Below, piece by piece: positions 10,734 through 20,399 of a DNA stretch of 64,000 nt; within the stretch, counting starts at the first letter, position 1; every line of letters starts with the position of its first letter. The stretch spans positions 558,001 to 622,000 of the forward strand of contig CADCXC010000035.1 in assembly GCA_902806595.1 (NCBI GenBank), written 5' to 3'. Made by a program: the position numbers and the translations under genes. The notes below the pieces were generated by a model. That model ran no database searches and had not been told where the DNA came from. It saw only the letters and a list, made by a program, of their open reading frames with translations. Source of the stretch: Pyrenopolyporus hunteri (taxonomy: Eukaryota; Ascomycota; Sordariomycetes; Xylariales; Hypoxylaceae).

Positions 10734-11462
10734 TCACGGCTCGGTGCGGTAGCCCAGCCCTACTAAGCAATCGACACTAAAGCTTCGGTTAGTTTCGCCG
10801 CCGGAGCGTATATCTAAAACCGCGGCTTATCGGGCGCGTGACGGGAGATACGAACTAAAAAATGAAAATCAGAGGAAATTAAAACTAGGTGGGGCGAGAA
10901 CTAGGAAGGACGAGAACCAGAGGGGGTAAGAACGGGAGGGGATAAGAACTCGGAAACGGGAACGGGAAGCGACACGAACTGCGGGACGGGAGCGGGAGGG
11001 AACAAGAACAGGAGGGAACAAGAACAGGAGGGAACAAGAACAGGAGGGAACAAGAACAGGAGGGAACAAGAACAGGAGGGAACAAGAACAGGAGGGAACA
11101 AGAACAGGAGGGAACAAGAACAGGAGGGAACAAGAACAGGAGGGAACAAGAACAGAAGAGACATAAGGATAAAAACAGATAGAATAAAAGTAGATAGAAA
11201 CAAAACAGGGATAAGAGGATTTTCCTTTAATTACAACGAGTTGTCTTTTACTTATAGTAAAAAATAGTAAGCTTATAAAAAAAGAACATATTTGACACGG
11301 CGCGTAATACTAAGGACTAGGAATTGAATCTTGTTGATGTTATGAAAAGGAAAAGAAGAGAAAACTAAACCGCGGTTTTATATATAGGTTCCGGAGGCGT
11401 AGCCGGCCGGAGCCTCGGTGCCGGTTGCCCAACAGAGCTAGGTCAACCGTATCGAACCGTGA
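10734..11462. repeat. Nested inverted-repeat structure with long imperfect TIRs
   Basis: The left arm (10734 to about 10826, beginning TCACGGCTCGGTGCGGT) is repeated as an imperfect complement at about 11367-11462, ending in CCGTGA. Both arms contain CCGGAG and the AAACCGCGG core. The internal DNA holds the 16-bp tandem array. It looks like a MITE nested in the large element. I find no convincing target duplication. The RIP-mutated copy has the same structure (about 56561-57305), so it was present before the two copies diverged. Confidence 0.65.
10994..11155. repeat. 16-bp tandem repeat array, about 10 units
   Basis: The unit AGGAGGGAACAAGAAC is repeated nearly perfectly about ten times, with degenerate purine-rich units before it. 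The corresponding stretch of the RIP-mutated copy (about 56800-57050) is a TTTTTATTTTTATTTC-like array. Aligning landmarks on both sides shows that copy is 16 bp longer across this structure, the size of one unit. Confidence 0.92.
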
Positions 11463-11842
11463 CAGCATTAGAATGACTTTCGTAGTTTTCAAAACTGTAA
11501 GATTTGATGTACTTACCTAAGTAAAGCGGTAAAGCCGTCCCAACCTTGCTGCCGGCCGCTTAGCGTCGCTGAGCGATCGCATAACATCGTAGTAAAAACT
11601 GTATATACGACGCATGTTTTCCGTAACGAACAAGGCAAAACGAGAAGTGATTATCATGAGGCGAACCATATAATGCGAGAACAGCTACATTAATATACGA
11701 GTGTCTAATTAACTAGGCCTTCGACCTAGGTATATGCTGAATGAAGAAAAAAGAACATATGCCTCATCTGCCCACAATATGACAGTGGTTAAATTTATAA
11801 GATTTTCATAAAAGTATAAGATTTCAAATATTCCCTACATGT

Positions 11843-13700
11843 TTAGTTATGATTATCTATTTGCATATCTAGCCATGCACCATATTCATCTCCATCTATT
11901 TCTATCCCCCTCCTCGCTTCTGATATATCAGGTAGACACTCTTGTAGGCCCTGTAACTGCCGACGATACCATAGTAGACCGCCCCGTGGAAGTTCATTAC
12001 AACTTAATTTAGGTTGTCTCGCCTCTTCCTCGTATGTCTCCAGAAAGTCCTTCAAGCCTCTATAGGTGTCGAAGTATGGCTGTGCTCGATTGCCTTGAAG
12101 ATCTCCGGGTGGATGTTGAGCCAGCCATTCGTCACAGAGACGTTGCGTTTCCGGCGACAAAAGACTGTCGAAATCATAGTGGCTGACTGGCTCTAGGAGT
12201 TCATGTGCTTTAGCCAGCAGTAGTGGGTTGTCCGATATCTTCACACCCCAATTTTGGACATCAGTTTGACCATAACCCCTCCACAATGTTTCGACATGGC
12301 CAGAAATCGTGTGGTTCTTACGTGGCTGATATCTAATCCTGTGGTTATTCCACTGTTCTACGAATTCCTTGACATCGTGCCGTATAATTTCTCCATATAT
12401 AGCATATAGAGCAACTTGATCAACTATGTTCTCTCTAATAAACCAGCCCGAAGATTCTAGATCTTTGAAGTATGACTGTATAAGGTTAATATTGAACTAA
12501 TAGGCTGGGTCCTTATATACGTACGATCCACCGGTCTGTTGCGCCCCCGCGTAACTGTCGCCACCACTGCTCGATCTTCCTGTTCCCCTTACTCGCCCCC
12601 CAGATATGAGAATCCGAGATACGGTGACCTTGTCTCTGTATACGCCGGGTACCATCCGGGTGTATTATCTCTATCGTAGGCTCGGTGACCTTAGCCAAGT
12701 CAAATTGGGCTCGAGCTGCAAGGGGTGATTCGACTCCGTGATCCGTCCGGGTATACCAGGGTCGGAATCCCAGCTCGATTACGGTGGTGAGGTATTGTTT
12801 TAAGATGTTCGCTGGTAAAGAGGTAGACCGGCATACTTTACACCATATAATACGCCGAGAAAATGCGTCGATTGCGGCGTATATTTCGAGGCCAGCGAAC
12901 CGAAGCTTCTGGTAACCATCCATAGACCACATATAGTTCGGCCCGGGAACGATGAACTTCTTCTCCTTTCTCACGTATAGTCTAGTCTCCCCCCGCTGTC
13001 GTACTGCTTCTGGGTACCGCCGACAATATGCTTCCCAGATCATCTGCCTTGGTACAGCAAGCCCTGCGCTCCTACGAACGAGCCCATAGACATGATCTTT
13101 GCCGTAGTCACCCAACGCATCCGAATGTCTTTGGTATCTGTCGAAGAAATTCTCCAGCAAATTCATAAGCTCAACTCGGTCCTCTTCAGTTAGAATCTTC
13201 CTACTCATATTATTCTCGAGACGAATCCGAACTAGGAGGGCGTAAGATATATCAATTCTATGTTGACATCGTAACCGGGTTAGTATCTCGTCGTCCTTCA
13301 GACACTCCGTAAAGAAATAATACTGTACAAGTGACAATAGCACAGGGGTATATGTCACATGGTTGTAGCGATATAATCCCCATTGTCCGGCTCGACGTTC
13401 AATGGATCGCAATCTTATCTTGATTTCGGGTCGTTCTGTCTCAAAGTAATGAATTATGGTGGCTATCTGTAACCCGGCTTCGAACAAGGCGCGGAATTCC
13501 GCTTCAACAGCATCAATATGTTGTTCATTCTTATGGAGGTGCCAGCCCTCGATGGCTCGTTGAAGAGATCGCTCTGATGTCTGGAAGCCAAACACTTCTC
13601 GAAGCTTGTTGACGATTTGCTTCTGAGAAAGTCTGTCATGTAGATACCAATGAGTAATTTCGGCTCTGTGAACTCCTATGTTGCCCCGTGGCCGTGGCAT
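11843..13700 (-). CDS. rve/DDE integrase with N-terminal helix-turn-helix
   Basis: Exons 13700-12525 and 12475-11843 are joined by a 49-bp intron (GTACGT...TACAG), phase 0, giving 602 aa. Residues about 10-60 form a Clr5-like helix-turn-helix (LSQKQIVNKL, then a second helix ending WHLHKN). The catalytic core begins at GPNYMWSMDGYQKL. Candidate acidic residues are D261, D320 (WYTRTDHG) and E377 (GNRKIEQWW), with 56 residues between the last two. The part encoded by exon 2 continues with WNNHRIR, as is common downstream of the acidic triad in integrase-core proteins. Such enzymes join transposon ends to target DNA and leave short duplications, agreeing with the 5-bp duplications seen. It lies about 3 kb from the element's right end and is transcribed toward it. 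In the RIP copy its start is ATA at 54324. Confidence 0.93.
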
Positions 13701-14307
13701 GACGAGCTAAAGTTATGACGTATCTAACCTTGGACCATTATACTGATCTATGGTATAGGGGTTGAAGGAAGATAAAACACATAGGGGCATTAAAATGAAG
13801 TAAATTCTTTGATTTTCGTCTCACTCCCCTATGATACCTACGTCAATACTCATCATCAAAGTATCTAAGTAAGGAGTACCTACTTACTCCGAGAATTCCC
13901 GGACCTAACTACCCGCCCATAGAAACGAATAGAAACCTCTTACAAAGATGACGTCCTTAAACGGACAAGTCAAGTGTAAAGATGTATATGGCTAGGCAGA
14001 TATTCAATATCTTTGCTGAGGCTCGGGACTGTACGCCTATCTGCTTCGTGGGTAAGTATCTAGCCGTCTACGGCAGGCGTTTGTATGTTCCAAGAATGGT
14101 AAGGGTCTCCGCTTCTTTTCATATCCGAGGTGGTTGGCATTCTCTCTCCTTTCCCTTGATGCCTATGCCAATTGAGTAATATAAGCAAACGCTCATGCGT
14201 GAAACTATCTTTTTTTTCTTCAACTCTTCCTGTCTAGCCCTCCTAGTCAACTAAAAGACTCCGAAATTACTTAGAATTCTTTTGCAACTTACTACAACCT
14301 TCTCATA
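13701..14307. other. Divergent promoter region between integrase and 230-aa gene
   Basis: This is about 600 bp between divergently transcribed element genes. It contains a TATA-like and CT-rich stretch just before 14308. A 65-codon frame at 13982-14179 has no domain, so I leave it uncalled. Confidence 0.5.
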
Positions 14308-15000
14308 ATGAACGTGGAGACACAAAAAAGGGTGCTCGAGCGCGCCCAGCTGGCTAAGGAACTCCTAGAGAGTTGTAGGGAGAAGCTCCGTGATTACCTC
14401 GAACACCAAGGGGGTGAAATAGAGAAATTGATCTCTAATATAAATTCCTTTCACGCATTTGCGCGCGAACAATGGGCCCTAGTCGACCCCGATGTGGCCA
14501 ATATCGAAGAGATGGCACAGGCCTGCACCAATTACGCGGATAAGGCCAGTGCGCTTGCGAAGCAGTACGCCAGTTTCCTACAAGCCCACAGAAGAGGTTT
14601 CGGAGTCCACAGCAGAAGTTCCAGAGCCCAGGCTTCCTTGAATGAGCTTATCGACCAGGTGGAGCAGAAAAGTGTGCCACGCGACTTCTGGGGAATTAGA
14701 GCTCGGGCTTTCTGTTCCCAGATTACTTTCCCTGCTTTCACCGACCATTTCCGCACTATCATGAATGTGACCTGGGAATTGAACGAACGGGGGGCGGAGC
14801 ATTTTTGCCGATTGTCATTTCGGGCTAGGGAGGAATTCCTCGTGTTTTTCTGTCAACGAGTTTGGGTGGCAAGCCCGCCGTCTCAGCTATTGGCAGTCGA
14901 GATGATGTTGGAGTTGAAAGCTTTCCAAGATTGGGATGGGTACGATACTCGGCTTGTTTCCGAGTGGGCAGTGGATGACACCTTACCTACGGAAGAGTAG
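14308..15000 (+). CDS. Unknown helical protein of the element, 230 aa
   Basis: This is a single open frame with a well-placed ATG after a CT-rich leader. Residues 1-110 are rich in Glu, Lys, Gln, Leu and Ala with heptad-like spacing and are probably helical or coiled-coil. The C-terminal half has aromatic-rich helices (FPAFTDHFRTIM, REEFLVFFCQRVW). There is no signal peptide or membrane segment. I do not recognise a family. It is divergent from the integrase, so a shared promoter region is possible. Coding-like composition and position in the element support it as a real gene; its function is unknown. Confidence 0.7.
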   Translation: MNVETQKRVLERAQLAKELLESCREKLRDYLEHQGGEIEKLISNINSFHAFAREQWALVDPDVANIEEMAQACTNYADKASALAKQYASFLQAHRRGFGVHSRSSRAQASLNELIDQVEQKSVPRDFWGIRARAFCSQITFPAFTDHFRTIMNVTWELNERGAEHFCRLSFRAREEFLVFFCQRVWVASPPSQLLAVEMMLELKAFQDWDGYDTRLVSEWAVDDTLPTEE

Positions 15001-15483
15001 AATTTCGAGGCGCACACAGGCGCGTATTTAGTTAGAAGGGTCGGGGTTGGGTTCGTCTTGATTATGATTGGTCGATTCATGACAATGGCGGGGATAGCCG
15101 CAAACGCAAACGCAACAATGAATGGGAGTGGATCTGAGTTCTGGTCACAGATCCCATGTCGGCGCGAATCACTTTCCTTATGCCTTTGAGTTCTGGATGG
15201 ATTAGGTTAGGTACCGTTTTGAGTGTGTAGTTTCACATGAATCAGTCAATCAATCAATATTATTACGTTGACCCAGATAGACCTCTCTTTTAGCTATGCT
15301 TGGAACTAAGTACTTAGGTAAATATTGTCAACACTATTATAAATTCAATTACGGTATCTTAAATCATAAAGACGTAGAAAGTTCATAGGGTTATTATTAA
15401 CATATAATGCAAGCATTCTCTGTGTGAGTATATCTGTGAAAGTCCGAACATTGACGTTGAAACGTTTTTCTACCGGCCTCTGA
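15001..15483. other. Short gene-free stretch inside the element
   Basis: Moderately AT-rich DNA with no supported gene. It probably holds the 3' end of the 230-aa gene. Confidence 0.5.
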
Positions 15484-15726
15484 TTACCCCAAATTGATAA
15501 CTCGTTTGCATAACCCGTAACTCATCAAAATAAGAGCGGCTAAAGATACAATCTGATTTTGAGCACCTAGTAGCGGGACAAGGGACGGGAGGATGAAACT
15601 ACCTAAGTTATGAGGACCCGATTTCAAGGCGCTTAATATGACTAGCGTAATCAGCAAACAGAAAACACCATATTCAAAGGAAAACAGATCGCCTGCATCC
15701 AGAGGCAATATGAACTCGCCTCTCAT
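15484..15726 (-). CDS. Possible small two-helix membrane protein, 80 aa
   Basis: A complete frame from ATG at 15726 to a stop at 15484. Two hydrophobic stretches (about residues 18-35, FCLLITLVILSAL; and 42-72, including IVSLAALILMSYGL) are followed by a short basic tail (CKRV). It would be a small hairpin membrane protein. It is divergent from the 731-aa gene, about 90 bp away. No family is recognised, and a frame of this length can arise by chance, so the call rests on the two segments and the tidy position. Confidence 0.33.
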   Translation of the reverse strand: MRGEFILPLDAGDLFSFEYGVFCLLITLVILSALKSGPHNLGSFILPSLVPLLGAQNQIVSLAALILMSYGLCKRVINLG

Positions 15727-15815
15727 TTCGAATATTATCTCTCCCTAGGTAATTCCTGAAACCTACTCGATCAGAGAAGATCTTTTTCACCTCCTTTATA
15801 TTCTGTTGCGTGATT

Positions 15816-18102
15816 ATGGATAGATATCCAGAAGATCAGAAGTTTGCGCTTCCGGGGGAATGTCCCCGTGCCGGGAAGTTGGCATTCTCACATGAGGAGG
15901 TTTATTGGGAAAATAGTGGTAAATACTGTAGCCATTGTAGTAAGCCATTCTCTGATACTGTCATACGCTATGTCGAACGAAGAAAACAAATACTACAGAG
16001 CCGGAGAATGCAGTCACAGGAAGTAGAGCAGACGCAGCAGGCACAGCATATACAACAAACACCACAGGGCTACCAGGGGGGCATCGTGCATACAATAAAC
16101 CCCAATTCAGAAAATCCTCGGCAGGTATTCCAACCCCTAATCAATTCCACCGATAACAAGCCCATCACACAGAGACCGGACATGATTGTATCTACACGAA
16201 GTGAGAACTTCCTTGGTCGACGACAGCAAGAACCCAGGTTTGAGCTGGCCGAGTTCGAGTCTAATAGCCTTCGCCCTGGCGTCCGTGACCCGGATCCAGT
16301 GAGTACAGAAACTCTGGATGGGTATCAGCAGGCGAGACAGAAGTACGCCAGGACACGGACATCAAATCTTCCCTCCTTCGACCGATCTGATGGCTTGAGA
16401 TATCTCAAGTTACTCATTGTCACTTGCAAATTTTATTCCGTGGGCGAGCCGGGCGAGGAGGTGTATGAGCCAGTCGAGAAAGTCTCTGAATGTACGTGTT
16501 AACTATATATGTTTATCTAAATACTTACTAGATGAAGCTAATTTATATATAATAGCGACTCTATCTATTCAAATCCCTATAAACCTCCACACTCTCTCCC
16601 TACAACAATTTCTCGCCGAGTATGTCATTGGAAGGTGCCAACATGGCCTGCGGAGGGCCTTCGAGAGGGCTCGTTTTTATAAATTTGCCCAGCATATTCG
16701 GAAGATGAAAACCTCCGTCAGCGTAACTGACATTGAGTCCTATGAATCACTGACGGTTGGCGACCTCTACGGCCCCAAGATGCCTTGGCAAAGAGCGAAA
16801 ACTATTACGTCGCGTGAAACGTATAGGGCTTACGCAATAATTTACCGATGCGAAGTCAACAATCCAATATCGGCAATACCGGTAGAAGAGGCATCTATAC
16901 CCTTGCCCCCTATTATATCGGCATCGCGAAAGACGATCGGTTCCTCCTCTACGGCGCCCCCACAAGCGAAGACTTCTTCTTTCAAGGTGCCCCCGCCGGT
17001 GGAGGACTATCCTTTTATAGGTTCCTCACCAGTGAAGACACTCACTTCTTCCTCTGCGGTACCCTCACCTGTGAAGACACTCGCTTCTTCCTCCGCGGCG
17101 TCCTCGCCCATGAAGACGCGCCCTCTTTCCTCCGCGGCGTCTACCCCGCGGGTTCCGGCCAGTTGGCAACCTGTAGATGCAGGTGATGATGCTTGGTTCC
17201 ACGATCCATCGTCTCCTGGATCTCAAACAACACCACGTGCACCAGTGGACCCCCCTACTACGCACAAGTCCCGGGAAGGACCGCTAGAACATTCCGCGTC
17301 GAAGGTATCTGTTTCCTCCCCGAAGGGATATACTGTACGTTCTAATGATACAAGAGGTGGTACATTGAAAGAATGGGTAAGAATCCCGTATTTCTATATT
17401 GTTTAGGCATAACTTAATATAGCCTAGGGAAATATCGCATCTACCCGGCGTCCGATCATACCAACACTAGGCGACGACGTGGACTTTAAAGAGATTAAAT
17501 GGGATGACGACGACCTCCCCCCCATTGAAGAAGCTATTTTTCCAAAATCGAGCCAAACGCATCTAAAGAACAGCCAGCCAACGCCCCCATCGTCGCAACC
17601 GAATCCGATTACGACCCAAGAGGGAATCCTGCTCGCATCTGGCGTCTCTATTCGCGGATCGACTAAGTCGCCGGTACCGTCCGTCGTGGCGTCTTCGCCC
17701 GAATTTGACGGGCAAGATGTGGATATAGCAGAACCTATCTTTGTCCCTTCATCCTGCCCGGATTACAACGTTCTACAAGAGGCCATAGATCAGGGGGCGC
17801 AAGGCGGAGATTTGACCCCCCTAACGCAATTGCAATCACCCCAAGGGAACCTGGTACCGAGCATTGAGGGGGATATGCCGCCAATTATAACGGCAAACAC
17901 CGAAAGTAAACAGTCGGCGGTGTCTGAGGACAGCCCTTCTAACGTAGAAGCCCCCTTAGAGCCTCGGCCAAGACGCGCACCCCATACTACCACTAGGAAA
18001 CGCAAGGCCAAGCAAACACTAGATGAACACAATACTTTCGATCTACCTACTAACACTGGCCCCATGACTCGAAGTAAAGTCAAAGCTGCTCGTCTCATTT
18101 AA
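15816..18102 (+). CDS. Long disordered protein of the element, about 731 aa
   Basis: Exons are 15816-16491, 16532-17376 and 17428-18102. Intron 1 has a GTACGT donor and an acceptor at 16531; an alternative acceptor at 16555 keeps the same frame and makes the protein eight residues shorter. Intron 2 is 51 bp (GTAAGA...CCTAG). The N-terminal 45 residues contain a possible zinc-binding set (C, H, then YCSHC). A Gln-rich stretch follows. The middle has a more ordered block (FLAEYVIGRCQHGLRR to about YAIIYRCE), then Ser/Pro repeats of the type SSSAVPSPVKTL repeated four to five times. The C-terminus has basic clusters (TTRKRKAK, TRSKVKAARLI) that could be nuclear signals. I do not recognise a family; a structural or DNA-associated role would be guesswork. 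Three in-phase exons argue for a real gene. Confidence 0.72.
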
Positions 18103-18416
18103 TATGTCTAGGTACGTACGCGTGTATCTAACTCATTGAGGATACAATCCTAACTCTTACTTTTAGGAGGTACGTTAATCGGGAATCTATCTACTATAAC
18201 ATATAAGAACCCATCAAGATGTATCATTTCCCGATTACCTACTTGGTAATTGGTTGTTTTGCGTGTTATTCCATGAATAACCCTTAAAGGTATGCTGCTT
18301 AAAATAGTCATTCACTCTTAGCGAGTTGATTTATTACTAAACCATGAAGATGAATAATTTGAACATCGGTTTATTCACCGTCCCTAATTTCTTATAGATC
18401 CTTGATAGCACCACTC

Positions 18417-19282
18417 TCATTGCGGCGAACAACTTGAACTGGATGGGCTACTTTGCTGTCCCATGTGTTGCTGTCCCATGTGTTGTTGTCCCATGTGTTG
18501 CTGTTGGACGATTTGGCGGATGTTACCTAACTGGTCCTGGATACGCAGCCCCCGGGGGGAATTTACCGAATCTAACTTCTCCGGCATCGTGGATGTGCCT
18601 ACGTATGGTTTATAGGCGCTACTATTGTAGGTACAAGAATTCTCCCCACCCCAGACGCAATTGGCACACCCATCTCTACATTGCCCTTTTAGGCTGATAC
18701 ACTCGAAGAACGGCCACATAACCGAGGTGGGAGAGTTGGGATTTAACCCGCCCACCGCACTGCGATACCGTTTATCGCACCTCTGACACGGGATCGCGTT
18801 ACGTCGTCCTCTACTTGCGATCAACAAACTCCAGAGACGGTGAGGGTCACATGATAACTGGTACATATAGTAACCAAGCGGATGACCTCGGGTCGCTTCG
18901 ACGTATATTCGACGTGTTTGTCTCGGGTGTTCTAGTAGGACGTCTCTTATCTCCGGACTTGGGTTGATTGCCCTCCAAAACGCATCTTCTCGGCTTGGGT
19001 CGATCTCCCATTCGTAATATACATTCTGGCCTTTCCCCTCGAGTTCATATACGTGGATAGCGTGATAGAACTTTTCATTTAGCGATGCGTAATTGTAAGG
19101 TAACTAGTAGAAAGACTTACAGCGGCCCAGACCATATTAAACTCGAATTCGTAGCCTTTAGGCTTTGGGATTTCCCAATCTAACCAAACCGAGAGCTGGC
19201 CCGTTGGCGCGCTTCTCGAAGGCTGTTTATGTGGAAGAGATGTGTACTTTTCTCCTCGTTTGGGTGGTTGAAGCGACGCCAT
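18417..19282 (-). CDS. DUF3716-like cysteine-rich protein of the element, 271 aa
   Basis: Exons 19282-19121 and 19070-18417 are joined by a 50-bp intron (GTAAGT donor, CTAAA branch region, AAAG acceptor), phase 0. A C-terminal cysteine set PCQRC ... PFFEC ... CRDGCANCVWGG ... C resembles the fungal DUF3716 pattern (C-x2-C, PF-x2-C, C-x2-C-x-W/Y, C), which probably binds zinc. The end is a Gln/Met-rich QQHMG repeat and a Ser run. The 5' part contains a WLDWEIPKPKGYEFEF segment with no assigned domain. DUF3716 proteins are widespread in filamentous fungi and their function is unknown. The acceptor choice is the weakest part of the model. Confidence 0.7.
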
Positions 19283-20399
19283 ATTAATGAGGTGGATGAT
19301 ATGTTGGATTGATTTTAGCTTTGTTATAAATTCGGGTAGGATAAGAACTACGAGGGATTACAAGCCTTTTTCAACACAGCTATCTACCTGACTCGATTCC
19401 TTCTCTTTCCGATACGTACAGTAGGCAGATACCCGAAATACCCAAGTATCTAGCCCGCGCGCCCACATATGACTTTCAATTCACCTATGTACGTAGCGCT
19501 CTTAACTATTTTAATACCTCAGGTAATTAGTAACTCACGTCGACACGGCTCGGTCAGCCGTCATTCTAAATACAACTCAATCTCAATAAAATACTCGATA
19601 TATGTATACATGTATAGAAAATGCGTAGGTTTGAATTATAGTCGTATTAGCGAAGGCTTTAAGAAGGTACATTAGCAAGAGAGGGGGGTTTCCTAATTAA
19701 GGTGTGGATTGTCAGATGGCGATCGTGGACTGGGTTGGCCGTCCAGTGGAACATCGTCATTGCGCGGGGTAATACCGTGGTGACTATGTTAGGAATTGAA
19801 GACTACACCACGCTTTTTACTCTTACACCTTGAAGGCATATCGCGGACTGCGCGTAGTAAATCAAATGATATTATACTATATTAAGGATATTCGAGTTTT
19901 TGATAGCTACATATGTGGTACTTATGTTGTAACTGACTGAAGCGTTGACATATGTCAACCAACCCCCTTTCAGCCGATGTAAGTAATCAGGTACCCATAT
20001 ACATGAAAGATACCCAGACTTCTATGCTACCGCTTCATACTGACACTGTCTGATTTATTCGCCTATTATTAATGTGAATTGAATTCATCTTCGTTTTAAT
20101 TAATTAAACTTATACCCTATACTTTACCTTTTACTTGTTATAATAAAAGGTATAATTAATCTTCTAGAAAAAACTTAGGAAGTAGATTTATGTAAGTACC
20201 TACCCCTACATGTAGGTAGGTACCTACCTAGGTAGGGAGGTAAGTAGGTAGGTACTTATCTAGGTACCTACCTACCTACCTGTGATGTGGTAAACACGGG
20301 CGATATATGTTCCGGTCCGAGACCTTGTTTGAAGACCTGTATGACGGGTAGGAGGCAAAATCCGTCCCACGATGTGGTATTAGATCTAACGGTTCTTAT
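19283..20399. other. Divergent intergenic region inside the element
   Basis: It separates the divergent DUF3716-like and Ulp1-like genes. It contains AT-rich DNA and a dense cluster of TAGG/CCTA palindromes at about 20188-20285. A 68-codon frame at 19469-19675 has no features of a real protein. Confidence 0.55.
20188..20285. repeat. Cluster of TAGG/CCTA palindromic repeats
   Basis: Alternating runs of TAGG and CCTA units form several overlapping inverted repeats upstream of the protease gene. The same tetranucleotide recurs in host DNA of this window (for example 34320-34345, 60290-60305, 63300-63340). Confidence 0.8.

Larger units (their letters stand above)
10669..11842. other. Non-coding segment between convergent HNH and integrase genes
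   Basis: It holds a 729-bp inverted-repeat structure with a 16-bp tandem array (listed separately) and AT-rich sequence before the integrase stop. Frames of about 80-100 codons exist in three phases over the array, simply because a 16-bp unit contains no stop codon on that strand. I do not regard them as genes. Confidence 0.65.

Noticed and set aside
10869..11203. Overlapping minus-strand frames with Leu/Phe/Pro/Ser-rich repeats
   Set aside because: They are the three-phase translation of the 16-bp tandem array, which lacks stops on that strand; composition and overlap show they are not genes.
20188..20285. Telomere-like repeats
   Set aside because: The units are TAGG/CCTA in both orientations within palindromes, not the TTAGGG repeats usual in filamentous ascomycetes.
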